64,000 bases of DNA from Ancylobacter sp. IITR112 (GCF_041415945.1 NZ_JBGCUS010000001.1:1860001-1924000), one strand, 5' to 3'; shown: positions 1 to 7,252, counted from the stretch's first letter. The notes: generated from the letters alone by a model not told the origin. A program made the numbers and translations.

Positions 1-1233
1 GAGCGTCTTTGCCAGGTACATCGCGATCTGGCGGGGCATCACCACGTTGGCCGTGCGGCGCTGCGAGATGATGTCGGCGCGGGTGATGTCGTAATGGGAG
101 GCCACGGCCTTCAGAATGTCTTCCACCCGGGCGCGCTTCGGCTCGGCGGTGCCCGCCAGATCCCGCAGCGCTGCCTCCGCCACGTCCCGGGTAAGCGGAA
201 CGTCACCAAGCTGGCTGTGCGCCAGCAGGCGGTTCAGCGCCCCGTCGAGCGACCGAGGGGCCCGCCCGCAAATCTGGGCGACGAAGTCCAGCACGTCCGG
301 CGGAACGGCAAAGTTCGGGAACTCGATCCCCAACGTGGCTACCCGGTCCGCGAGGATATCGCGCAGCAGTTTCTCATCCGGCGCGGCGATCACCAGCACT
401 AGGCCGCCGGCAAGGCGGGCGCGCTCGCGCTCTCCGATAACCTCGAGATCGCCAGGAGGCCGGTCGGCAGAGACCACCACCTGCCGCCCGGCTTCCACCA
501 ATCGGTAAATGGCCTCGTGAAATTCCTGCTGGACGATCTTGCCGCGCAGATTGTGTACATCGTCCAGCACCAGCAGATCCGCCGCCGTCAGGCCGTCACG
601 GAACTCTTGCATTTTCAGGTGCTGCACGGCATGGGCGATGCCCAGCATAAAGCGGTCCGCCGTCATATAGACCGCATTCCGCTCGCCAGCCGCTGCGGCG
701 ATTCCCTGCAGTAGGTGCGACTTTCCGCACCCATCGGCCCCGTAGACGTAGAGCGGATTGAACCGCGAAACCCCAGGTATGGCCGCTGCACTCGCCGCCG
801 CGTGAACCAGCCTATTCACAGCGCCGTGCCGGAAGGTCGAAAGCGTCTTGCTGGCATCCACCGCGGAGCCGATCTGCGCCCAGGAACGGGGCGGCGCCTT
901 CGCTGCAGGCTTGGCCGGCGTCGGGGGAACCACATGAGCCGCGCCGTCGGCGGCCCCAGCGGCTGGCGCCGCGCGCACATCAGTGCGAGCACCCGGCTGG
1001 CGCAGACCAATCACCACCTGGGTCACGGGCGCCACGTCTTGCCAGAGTTCGGTCAACAGGTCGGTATAGTGGTGGGCCAACCACTGGCGCAGGAACCGCG
1101 TAGGCACCGAAAGGCTCACCACCCCGTCGGCGCATCCAGCGAACTCCAGCCGGGCGAACCAGGCGTCATAGGTCTCCGATCCCACCCGGGCCTTGAGGGA
1201 GACGCGCAGTCGTTCCCATGTGTGTTTGTCCAT
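1..1233 (-). CDS. DnaA-like replication initiator of the prophage (3' end outside window)
   Basis: The 411 visible residues have the DnaA architecture. Residues 1-65 resemble domain I (WERLRVSLK, TYDAWFARLE). Residues 75-125 form an Ala/Pro-rich linker. The AAA+ domain has Walker A GADGCGKS (165-172), Walker B LLVLDDV (220-226) and a sensor-2-like segment RSLDGALNRL. The start of domain IV contains RRTANVVMPRQIAMYLAKTL, close to the DnaA box-binding signature. The start is preceded by GAGGTG at good spacing. It is the last visible gene of the minus-strand operon behind cro, so it most likely initiates replication of the element, though it could instead recruit or titrate host DnaA functions. 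The Walker A motif differs from the usual GGVGLGKT. It is probably not the host dnaA, because the neighbours are phage genes. Confidence 0.82.
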   Translation of the reverse strand, partial: MDKHTWERLRVSLKARVGSETYDAWFARLEFAGCADGVVSLSVPTRFLRQWLAHHYTDLLTELWQDVAPVTQVVIGLRQPGARTDVRAAPAAGAADGAAHVVPPTPAKPAAKAPPRSWAQIGSAVDASKTLSTFRHGAVNRLVHAAASAAAIPGVSRFNPLYVYGADGCGKSHLLQGIAAAAGERNAVYMTADRFMLGIAHAVQHLKMQEFRDGLTAADLLVLDDVHNLRGKIVQQEFHEAIYRLVEAGRQVVVSADRPPGDLEVIGERERARLAGGLVLVIAAPDEKLLRDILADRVATLGIEFPNFAVPPDVLDFVAQICGRAPRSLDGALNRLLAHSQLGDVPLTRDVAEAALRDLAGTAEPKRARVEDILKAVASHYDITRADIISQRRTANVVMPRQIAMYLAKTL

Positions 1234-1242
1234 AGCGGCACC

Positions 1243-1575
1243 TCATCGGGGGCAAAGGGAATGGCCGTCCGGCATCTGCCGTTCCAGCCAGAGCACGCGC
1301 GGCAGCGATATGCGGGTGCCGTCGCAGCGCTCGCGCACCACGGTTTTCTCGGTCGGGATGATTTCAGGGCGGCGCGGCCGATATCTCGTGTCAGACCTCT
1401 CAGGCTGCTGGGCGCGGCGCGCCCGCACCTGCGCTGCACGCCTTGCGGCATAGGTCGGGTCGACAGCGCGCTGGACTCGGTCTTTGGACACGCCGCACGC
1501 CCGCGCTATTGCGGTGATGCTCTCGCCCTGCTCTCGGAGAGATCGTGCCAGTTCCTGCCAAGGCAGATCTGTCAT
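1243..1575 (-). CDS. Small helix-turn-helix protein
   Basis: The 110-residue product has a recognisable HTH at residues 10-40 (LREQGESITAIARACGVSKD), followed by a basic Arg-rich stretch. Its ATG overlaps the stop of the AAA+ ATPase gene (ATGA), and its stop lies 9 bases before the DnaA-like gene. The position between an ATPase and an initiator suggests a DNA-binding role in replication or its control, but the family is not recognised and the role is inferred from context. Confidence 0.65.
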   Translation of the reverse strand: MTDLPWQELARSLREQGESITAIARACGVSKDRVQRAVDPTYAARRAAQVRARRAQQPERSDTRYRPRRPEIIPTEKTVVRERCDGTRISLPRVLWLERQMPDGHSLCPR

Positions 1576-2510
1576 GGCGCCCTCCTGAACGGAACGACGG
1601 CGCTCTCGCTCTCCGGGGCGTTCTCAGCAGCACCAGAACAGTCGGCTGCGAGCGGCAAAGGCCAAGGCAAAGCTCGCACTGCGCTATCCGCCGCGCCGAG
1701 GCTCCAAAGGCGCGGCTTTCCAAGGTCAGGGTGAGGCTGAATAGCAGCCAGAAGCCGGTCGACAACGGCACCCTTGGCCATATCCCAGCCGACCTTGGGC
1801 CCGATGATGATCTGTCGCTTCAAACCCTCCGCCAACTGGCGGATGAGCGCGGGAGACGCAGTCTCCAGAGCTTCAGCCATCGCCGTGAGGGCGCTGGAAG
1901 GAAGTCCGTGCGGGTCGAGATAGCGAGCGAGGATGCGCTCTCGCTCGAACTGGCCTGGCAAAGCGAGCGAAATGTGAACGTCGAACCGCCTCCATATCGC
2001 TCGATCGATGTGACCGCTGAAATTAGTCGCCGCGATCAGGAACCCGTCGAACCGATCAATGCACTGCAGGAGCGTGTTGACGAAGCTGTTGCGCTCATCC
2101 TCCGCTCCCTGGCTGGCCTCCCGCCGCTTCATGCCGATCGCGTCGAACTCGTCGAGAAAGAGCAGGATCGGCTCTTTTCCCCGCGAGGCAGCATCGAACA
2201 GAGCGCCGATGTTCTTGCCCGTGGACCCGAGCCATTTGTCAACCAGACGATCCGGGCGGACGGCCAGCATCGGCAGGCCGAGCCGGGCCGAGAGGTGGTG
2301 CGCGAGTGTCGTCTTGCCCACTCCAGGCGGCCCGTCGAAAATCGCACGCCGACGGGGCTGCAGCTTGGCGGCTCTCAACTCATCTTCCGCCCAGATCTCG
2401 GTCAGCCACTCCAGCAGCGCACCGCGCACCGGCTTGGCTAGGATCGGCTCGGCCGCCTCCTGCGGCATCAGCAGATCGCCGAACGCGGTAACGTCGACCT
2501 CGGACGACAT
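1572..2510 (-). CDS. AAA+ ATPase (FtsH/Cdc48-like AAA core)
   Basis: The 312-residue protein has Walker A GPPGVGKT (60-67), Walker B LLFLDEFD (116-123), sensor 1 ATN (161-163) and an arginine-finger type RRFD (174-177). This is the classical AAA core found in FtsH, Cdc48 and phage AAA proteins. There is no protease domain and no membrane segment. The C-terminal 100 residues are Ala/Pro-rich and unassigned. The start used is the ATG two codons inside the longest frame; the gapR-like stop lies 2 bases upstream. Just before the DnaA-like gene it could act as a loader or remodeller of replication proteins, comparable in role, not sequence, to lambda P or DnaC. That role is inferred. Confidence 0.75.
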   Translation of the reverse strand: MSSEVDVTAFGDLLMPQEAAEPILAKPVRGALLEWLTEIWAEDELRAAKLQPRRRAIFDGPPGVGKTTLAHHLSARLGLPMLAVRPDRLVDKWLGSTGKNIGALFDAASRGKEPILLFLDEFDAIGMKRREASQGAEDERNSFVNTLLQCIDRFDGFLIAATNFSGHIDRAIWRRFDVHISLALPGQFERERILARYLDPHGLPSSALTAMAEALETASPALIRQLAEGLKRQIIIGPKVGWDMAKGAVVDRLLAAIQPHPDLGKPRLWSLGAADSAVRALPWPLPLAADCSGAAENAPESESAVVPFRRAP

Positions 2511-2512
2511 GA

Positions 2513-3178
2513 TCAATCGTCCTCGTCCGGGCCCATGCCGTCATTGCCGGTCTGCTTGCGCCACCCGGCATCGAAGCGGGCGCGGCGAGCGTCGCCGAAC
2601 GGAAACGGGTTGTCGATGACGGGGCGATTGTCCTTGGCGTAGTCGCGGCCCATCTGCTCCGCGCCCGGGAGATCAACATCGGGCACGTCCGGCGTGGGTG
2701 CGCGCGCCGGTGTCGTTGAGCCGGGAGCCGGCGCCGGCTTCTCCACCACCTCCTGCGTCTGAACAACGCCATCCTTGTCGCGGAACAGCCGAACCGGGAC
2801 ACCGCCCATGTTCACCACGATCTCGCCGGCCCCGGGCGGCGGAACGAAGTCCGCCATGCGAGCGATGACCTGCTCCTTCACGGCGGTGTCAATCGACATC
2901 AGGCCGGCGGCTCGGAACAACGGCGGCTCAGAGGCCATGCCCAAGGCGTGCAAATACATATCCAGCATCGCTTCGGATTCCGCCCGGTCGTGCGGCTTCA
3001 TTGCGCGAATGCGGACGCAAGCCAGGATGGCCTTAGGCGTGAACCCGGCGGCCTTGGCTTCGGCCTTCACCGCAGCCTCGTCTTGGGCGAGCTGCTTCTT
3101 GGCGGCGCGGATGTTCTCGATGCGCTCCACATAGGAGCGAAGCTGTTCAGAACTGGCGGTATTCGTCCCGATGCTCAT
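2513..3178 (-). CDS. GapR-like (DUF2312) protein with RMF/CrpP-like C-terminal tail
   Basis: Residues 6-85 of the 221-residue product match the DUF2312/GapR family: SSEQLRSYVERIENI, a coiled stretch rich in Lys and Glu, GFTPKAILACVRIR and MLDMYLHALGM. GapR is an alphaproteobacterial nucleoid protein that binds overtwisted DNA and assists topoisomerases ahead of replication forks. The last 50 residues contain an Asn-Pro-Phe-Pro motif followed by DARRARFDAGW, the pattern of ribosome modulation factor/CrpP-like domains. The linker is Pro-rich. The start is set at the ATG preceded by GGAGGG. Host GapR proteins are about 90 residues, so this is an extended, fused form. Its place beside the DnaA-like gene suggests it supports element replication. 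Confidence 0.8.
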   Translation of the reverse strand: MSIGTNTASSEQLRSYVERIENIRAAKKQLAQDEAAVKAEAKAAGFTPKAILACVRIRAMKPHDRAESEAMLDMYLHALGMASEPPLFRAAGLMSIDTAVKEQVIARMADFVPPPGAGEIVVNMGGVPVRLFRDKDGVVQTQEVVEKPAPAPGSTTPARAPTPDVPDVDLPGAEQMGRDYAKDNRPVIDNPFPFGDARRARFDAGWRKQTGNDGMGPDEDD

Positions 3179-3220
3179 GACGCCCTCCAAGGCGTGGGTA
3201 AAAGCGCAGCGTTCTGACGA

Positions 3221-3469
3221 TCAGAGCGCGAAAAGGTCCGTCACCGGCGCGGCGGGGCGCTCGGCGGGCTTGGGCTGCTTCAGCTCCGTGGCGAGCAGCG
3301 CTGTGGTGATCTCGAAAAGCTCCCGGCTGGTCTTCGCCCGGGCATCGTGCGCGGCTTTCCGCCGGGCATATTCGGCCATCTTCTCGGCGCGGATCGTGGC
3401 CAGCTTCCGCCGGCGCAGTTCCGTCGGCGTCGGCCGGGGATCAGCGGTTTTGAGATAGGTCCGGGGCAT
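3221..3469 (-). CDS. Small basic hypothetical protein
   Basis: The 82-residue product is rich in Arg, Lys and Ala, with a probable long helix (TPTELRRRKLATIRAEKMAE). Its ATG overlaps the stop of the preceding gene (ATGA), which sets the start and shows translational coupling. The longer upstream frame is rejected because it would run deep into the previous gene. No family is recognised. Confidence 0.6.
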   Translation of the reverse strand: MPRTYLKTADPRPTPTELRRRKLATIRAEKMAEYARRKAAHDARAKTSRELFEITTALLATELKQPKPAERPAAPVTDLFAL

Positions 3470-3891
3470 CAGAACGCCTCCGGACGAAAGCGGGGGCCGG
3501 TGGGCGAGTTCAGTCGTCCCGGCGCCACCACTCGGCCCTGTCGAGCCACTTCCTGGCCTTCGCCTTCGCTCGCTCCGCAAAGCGCATGCGCAGCGGCGAC
3601 GGGAGATGCCGCCTCAAGGCGAGCCAGACGCGCTCGCAGCTCGGAAATTTCCGCATCGAATTCCGCTTTCTTCTGCGCCTCGGCCGCCCGCCGCAGCGCA
3701 TCAAGTTCCTCAGCGCGAATGGCGCGCGCTTCCCTGTGCCAAATGCCGCGCACGCGGCGCTCTGTGAGGCCGGTGCGGCGCGCGACGATGCTGAGCGCGG
3801 TCTTGATCGGGCTGCCCAGAGCCTGGGCGCCAGCGATCTGGCCGATCAGATCGTGAGCTTCGCATGCGGACGACATTGCTGCCCTCGTCAT
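3469..3891 (-). CDS. Hypothetical protein with HTH-like segment and coiled coil
   Basis: With the ATG at 3891 (AAGG upstream) the product is 140 residues. Residues 20-45 (ALSIVARRTGLTERRVRGIW) look like a helix-turn-helix. A charged coiled coil follows (about 50-90) and then a Pro/Gly-rich tail. A longer frame exists from a GTG at 4056 but would overlap the upstream gene extensively and lacks a ribosome site. It belongs to the leftward early operon. A DNA-binding role is plausible but unproved. Confidence 0.6.
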   Translation of the reverse strand: MTRAAMSSACEAHDLIGQIAGAQALGSPIKTALSIVARRTGLTERRVRGIWHREARAIRAEELDALRRAAEAQKKAEFDAEISELRARLARLEAASPVAAAHALCGASEGEGQEVARQGRVVAPGRLNSPTGPRFRPEAF

Positions 3892-3904
3892 AGCCTTGGG
3901 TGAA

Positions 3905-4573
3905 TTACCCGCGAGCGCGGGTGAGATTTCCGACACCTCGGGTGCCTCCTGTGGTGATCTGCTGATCACCACGCGACGGGGGCTCACCACCTCCACCACA
4001 GCCACCAAGGGGCCGGGCGCCGGCGGTGCCCGTCTCGACTGAGACGCGACGTTCACGAGAGGTCACACGATGGAGAAAGGACGGCCCGCCACCACCACTG
4101 AGCAGCAGGCGGGCCGTGAGGCACCGAGAGGAAACGCCCGGGAGGAAACTGGTGCGCTGGTCCGCGGCAACGGATGGCGCAGGAATGTCGTAGTCATTGC
4201 CCCCGGCGGTCCCGGCAAGGACCTCCTCGGGGCTCGGATTGAGCAGAGACTTAAAGCAGTCGATCGAGGTGGTGCGGGCTTTGCGGAAATAGCGAGCCGC
4301 CCACAGCACGCCGGGACACTCCCGCAATTTCAGGCCGATAGCCCCACATTCGAACGCCACAACGTCCACAACCGAGTAGGTCATGCCCTCAACGGGGCCA
4401 ACATCGTTGAATGGCTCGACCACGCCATCGCGAGACACAGCCGTAGTCCAACGACCGCCAGCGATGCACAGCACCGTGTCGCCCGGCACGATGCTCGTGC
4501 TGTCGTCGAAGCGCAGGGGACGAGGCGACGGACGGCCGGTCAGGAAGTCGATGATCTTGCGGGTGAGGCTCAT
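3905..4573 (-). CDS. Hypothetical early-operon protein
   Basis: The ATG overlaps the stop of the small membrane-protein gene, supporting this start. The first 105 residues look like a folded beta-rich domain (SIVPGDTVLCIAGG, GMTYSVVDVVAF). The last 90 residues are Gly/Ser/Arg-rich low complexity and may be disordered. The stop lies 13 bases before the next gene, as expected in this operon. No family is recognised. If another start of the next gene were used, the low-complexity tail would be the doubtful part. Confidence 0.55.
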   Translation of the reverse strand: MSLTRKIIDFLTGRPSPRPLRFDDSTSIVPGDTVLCIAGGRWTTAVSRDGVVEPFNDVGPVEGMTYSVVDVVAFECGAIGLKLRECPGVLWAARYFRKARTTSIDCFKSLLNPSPEEVLAGTAGGNDYDIPAPSVAADQRTSFLPGVSSRCLTARLLLSGGGGPSFLHRVTSRERRVSVETGTAGARPLGGCGGGGEPPSRGDQQITTGGTRGVGNLTRARG

Positions 4574-4731
4574 TTGTCGCCCTCACCCAGTGCCGCGGCA
4601 CAGATCACGAGTGCCATCAGAAACCACCAGCCGCTGGCACCGAGGGAAAACACCAGCCACGCAGTGAAGCCGAACACAGTCAGCACGACTGCGGCTCGAA
4701 ACACATGAGCAACGACAACGGGCCACGTCAT
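4570..4731 (-). CDS. Small membrane protein (53 residues)
   Basis: A short frame starts with ATG overlapping the stop of the zinc-finger gene (ATGA) and ends overlapping the next ATG. It encodes [16 protein letters not shown] followed by two hydrophobic segments (about residues 5-30 and 35-48) and ends in GEGDK. The perfect end-to-end coupling with both neighbours is the main evidence that it is real. Function is unknown; two closely spaced transmembrane helices are predicted by eye. Confidence 0.65.
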   Translation of the reverse strand: MTWPVVVAHVFRAAVVLTVFGFTAWLVFSLGASGWWFLMALVICAAALGEGDK

Positions 4732-4958
4732 CCAGCCGCTCCAATGTCAGCGCCCGCCTGGCCCGGCGTCATCTGCTGCCGCCAGACCAACAGACGGGCG
4801 ATCATGTCGTCCCGGCGGATACCCATGCGGCAGATGTCAGCGCACAGGGTTACGCATCCATCGCAGATGAACTGATGGTTCGGCCCCGCAATGAGGTAGC
4901 GCACCTGATCAGCGTTAGTGCCGCAGAACGTGCACAGATGCTTCGGAAAGCCACCCAT
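4728..4958 (-). CDS. Free-standing ClpX-type zinc-binding domain protein
   Basis: The 76-residue protein has CTFCG at residues 9-13 and CDGC at 32-35, with LIAGP between them. The spacing and the words [14 protein letters not shown] and LCADI match the N-terminal zinc-binding domain of ClpX, which dimerises and docks adaptors and some substrates. The AAA+ part of ClpX is absent; the last 30 residues are unrelated. It follows cro by 2 bases. By inference it could compete for adaptors or interfere with host ClpXP, but it may simply be a zinc ribbon that has taken on another binding role. Confidence 0.75.
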   Translation of the reverse strand: MGGFPKHLCTFCGTNADQVRYLIAGPNHQFICDGCVTLCADICRMGIRRDDMIARLLVWRQQMTPGQAGADIGAAG

Positions 4959-4960
4959 CC

Positions 4961-5215
4961 CTACGCCCTCCCGTGATCAGCAGAGGGCGCAGGCTCGCTG
5001 GCGAAGAAATCCTCTGCCTTGACCGCGATCCCCTCCTTGGCCGCGTGGTCCAGAAGGCGGCGCGCGTGCCAATGAGGGATGAACCCTCCGGTGCCGCCCT
5101 TGTCGCGCGGCATCCGCCAACGCTGAACGGTCGAGACGTTGACGTCGCACACGCCCGAGACCTTCGTCAGGCCACCAAGGCGGTTGATGAGAGAAGTCGC
5201 GGGCTCACATTGCAT
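4961..5215 (-). CDS. Cro-like repressor (YdaS-type HTH)
   Basis: The 84-residue product has a YdaS/Cro-type HTH in residues 8-50: [20 protein letters not shown] then TVQRWRM. This is the usual form of the antirepressor divergent from CI in alphaproteobacterial prophages. The ATG at 5215 is chosen because the longer frame upstream crosses the operators and promoter. The -10 box CATAGT ends 6 bases before this ATG, so the mRNA is probably leaderless. It is the first gene of the leftward operon that ends in the DnaA-like gene. Confidence 0.8.
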   Translation of the reverse strand: MQCEPATSLINRLGGLTKVSGVCDVNVSTVQRWRMPRDKGGTGGFIPHWHARRLLDHAAKEGIAVKAEDFFASEPAPSADHGRA

Positions 5216-5221
5216 AGCGCG

Positions 5222-5250
5222 ACTATGAGATAATCGCACAATGCCGTCAA
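5222..5250 (-). promoter_or_regulatory. PR-like promoter of the cro operon
   Basis: On the minus strand, TTGACG (5250-5245) and CATAGT (5227-5222) are separated by 17 bases. Operator O1 fills the spacer and -10 box. The first base of the cro ATG lies 7 bases beyond the -10, which is where transcription would be expected to start. The same TTGACGGCAT beginning recurs in the rightward promoter at 7934. Confidence 0.65.
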
Positions 5251-5309
5251 CACCAATTATGAGACAAACGCACAGGACAGCAGCGCAGGCATAATGCGAA
5301 AATCGCACA
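5224..5309. promoter_or_regulatory. OR-like cluster of three operators
   Basis: Three 17-bp related sites occur at 5224-5240 (TATGAGATAATCGCACA), 5258-5274 (TATGAGACAAACGCACA) and 5293-5309 (AATGCGAAAATCGCACA). Centres are 34 and 35 bp apart. Each is an imperfect palindrome with half-site TGAGA/TCGCA. They lie between cro and the repressor gene, as OR1-3 do in lambda. A -10-like CATAAT at 5290-5295 could be the repressor promoter, giving a leader of only about 7 bases before the ATG at 5309. Confidence 0.8.
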
Positions 5310-5998
5310 TGGCCTTAAGCAAGCATCAGCAATGGATTGCCGACCAACTGGCAGCGACTGGCGTGTCGCAGTCCGAACTCGCGCGGCAGATCGGTCTCGA
5401 CGATCCGTCGAAGGTCAATCGGATCGTGAGAGGCCTCCGGCGGGTTCAGCCAGACGAGTTGGAGAGGGCGGAAGCATTCTTCGCATCCCTAGCCCAAGGC
5501 ACGCCGCCAACCGACAACGCGCGCCCAGTCCGGGCGACCATGGTGCCGACACCCGTCTCCGGCCAGGTAAGCGCTGGACTGTTCCAAGAGATCGACGCCC
5601 TCGGCAGCCAGGACCCGGATGAGGTTCTGGTTGCGAGAGACCCCAGGTACCCTCAGGCCCGCATCGTTGTGTTCGACGTCGGCGGCAACTCGATGAATGC
5701 CTTCGATCCGCCGATACCTGACGGCGCCCGCGTGAGCGGCCCGGTTTTCGAGGACACCCGCGAGGTGCCGCGAACGGGAATGGCGGTCATCATCCAGCGG
5801 TCAACATCAGACGGCCAGATGATCGAATGGTCCGTGAAGGAGCTTGAGGTTCGAGACGACGGATACACGTTCCACCCTCGCTCAACAGATCCCCGCTACA
5901 AGCCCATCGTCGTCGATACCGACTTGCATGCAGATGATGGCAAGACCGTCGAGATCGTCGCCCTCGTCACAGACGTGACGCGGCCGGTGAGGTGGTGA
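5309..5998 (+). CDS. CI/LexA-type prophage repressor (HTH plus S24 peptidase)
   Basis: The 229-residue protein has an HTH at about residues 16-45 (GVSQSELARQIGLDDPSKVN). An Ala-Gly cleavage site lies at 89-90 (VSAG). A S24 autoprotease domain follows, with Ser128 in GGNSMN and a candidate general-base Lys177 in WSVKEL. It should maintain lysogeny and be inactivated by RecA-stimulated self-cleavage. The start at 5309 is preferred over 5294 because the upstream ATG lies inside the probable -10 box. It is divergent from cro across three operators. Confidence 0.88.
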   Translation: MALSKHQQWIADQLAATGVSQSELARQIGLDDPSKVNRIVRGLRRVQPDELERAEAFFASLAQGTPPTDNARPVRATMVPTPVSGQVSAGLFQEIDALGSQDPDEVLVARDPRYPQARIVVFDVGGNSMNAFDPPIPDGARVSGPVFEDTREVPRTGMAVIIQRSTSDGQMIEWSVKELEVRDDGYTFHPRSTDPRYKPIVVDTDLHADDGKTVEIVALVTDVTRPVRW

Positions 5999-6024
5999 GG
6001 CCATAGCAGCGGCCAGCGAGGCGT

Positions 6025-6930
6025 TTAGAATGGCTCTCGTATTTGCCGAATATAATAGAGAGACGGCTTATACTCTCCGGTGATGTTACTTACGTATGTC
6101 ACGGTAACATCCGCCTTCACTGATTTTTGGTCGAATATAGAAGCTGGATTGATGTGAGGCGCCAAATGCAACGCGACACGATCTTTTGAGACAATATCTA
6201 TAACAGCTGCCCATCCAGTCGGCTTATCAAGATCGTGACGTCGGAACTCCACGTCGATATTGTCAATGTCGGCGGATTTCGTCTCTGGTTCGATGGCGGC
6301 CATTTCCGCCTCAGTAGGCACTTCGTCCAAAACCTCCCGTTCTAGCTTGGCATAATCACCCGAGGAAATAGACCGCGCGCCATGGCGCTGGCCGGGTCGG
6401 AGAAGATCAATCGCGGCAGAACTCGTCGCGCGCTCCCGCTTTGATAGCGCACGCTCGACGGCCCTCTCGATGCTGGCCTCGGTCACTCCTGCACGATATG
6501 CGGCCTGCTCGGTCAATCTCTTCCTCTGGCGCGACAGGACTGGAGAGATTGCCTTACGCATGCGCTTGAACAGCCACTCAACCCCGTACAAGGCTAGCAG
6601 CAATACAAGAACCGAGATGAGCCCATCAAAAGAATCCGGGACATCGTACCCTGTAAGGGCGTTGATGATGTCTGGCATCTCCTCTGCGATCTCCGGCGAA
6701 TAGGCCCCAACTATTATCGCTTGTAGCGTCTGGTGAAGGGGGCTTTCCTGAGAGACATTTCGAACCGAAACTCGAACTGATTCAATGTCGAGATTCGGGA
6801 ACATCTCGGTCAACACGACCAAGGATTCTCGCAACAGCTTCTCTTGCGCGACTAGAGCCCTCGTCACCTCTGACACGGACGCTGACGCGTCGAAGTCATA
6901 GGTGATGCTATGTGGAATAGCTACCTGCAT
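6025..6930 (-). CDS. AT-rich single-pass membrane protein in the immunity region
   Basis: The 301-residue protein has no recognised family. Residues 1-100 are soluble and acidic. A hydrophobic helix at about 103-125 (LISVLVLLLALYGVEWLF) is followed by a basic segment (KRMRKAI, SRQRKR), suggesting the C-terminal part is cytoplasmic. Residues 130-210 are helical and charged, and the last 80 look beta-rich. Base composition is visibly more AT-rich than the neighbours. It lies convergent to the repressor gene between the two operator clusters, the place of rexAB in lambda. Superinfection exclusion or another lysogen trait is a reasonable guess from position only. Confidence 0.7.
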   Translation of the reverse strand: MQVAIPHSITYDFDASASVSEVTRALVAQEKLLRESLVVLTEMFPNLDIESVRVSVRNVSQESPLHQTLQAIIVGAYSPEIAEEMPDIINALTGYDVPDSFDGLISVLVLLLALYGVEWLFKRMRKAISPVLSRQRKRLTEQAAYRAGVTEASIERAVERALSKRERATSSAAIDLLRPGQRHGARSISSGDYAKLEREVLDEVPTEAEMAAIEPETKSADIDNIDVEFRRHDLDKPTGWAAVIDIVSKDRVALHLAPHINPASIFDQKSVKADVTVTYVSNITGEYKPSLYYIRQIREPF

Positions 6931-7003
6931 GTCGTCCCCCCACCCCAGGAGATCGTAGCATGCAAAGCCCTTAGGTCACTGACTTACTCGCCGCCCCGCT
7001 GGT

Positions 7004-7252
7004 TCACCCAGCGTCCAGCACATCTTCTGGCACTTCACCATAGCTGCCAATGAGCACCGGCGGCTCGGCGTCGCCGCTCTCTGGCTCAACCTCCATAGAG
7101 AACGCCACGGCTCCGGCTTTGCTCAGGCTGAGGCGCTGAGCCTTCCTGTCCGCCTCCTCGGCGGAACGCACCTCCATCGGCACGCCCGCCTTGAGCTTCT
7201 TCCCCTTCTGCATTTCAAAGGGCTGAACCACGAAAAAGGTCTTCTTGCTCAT
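7004..7252 (-). CDS. Small hypothetical phage protein
   Basis: The 82-residue product begins MSKKTFFVVQPFEMQKGKKL and has an acidic C-terminus (SYGEVPEDVLDAG). The ATG overlaps the stop of the DUF3572-like gene. It resembles short conserved proteins of alphaproteobacterial prophages, with no assigned role. It is the third gene of a leftward transcript starting at the second operator cluster. Confidence 0.6.
   Translation of the reverse strand: MSKKTFFVVQPFEMQKGKKLKAGVPMEVRSAEEADRKAQRLSLSKAGAVAFSMEVEPESGDAEPPVLIGSYGEVPEDVLDAG

Noticed and set aside
1..1233. The DnaA-like gene as the host chromosomal dnaA with oriC
   Set aside because: It lies in a cro-led phage operon, its Walker A is atypical, and no dnaN, rpsT or DnaA-box cluster is nearby.
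3905..4056. Start of the gene at 3469-3891 at the upstream GTG 4056
   Set aside because: It would overlap the preceding operon gene by about 150 bases and has no ribosome site; the ATG at 3891 follows the upstream stop by 13 bases.
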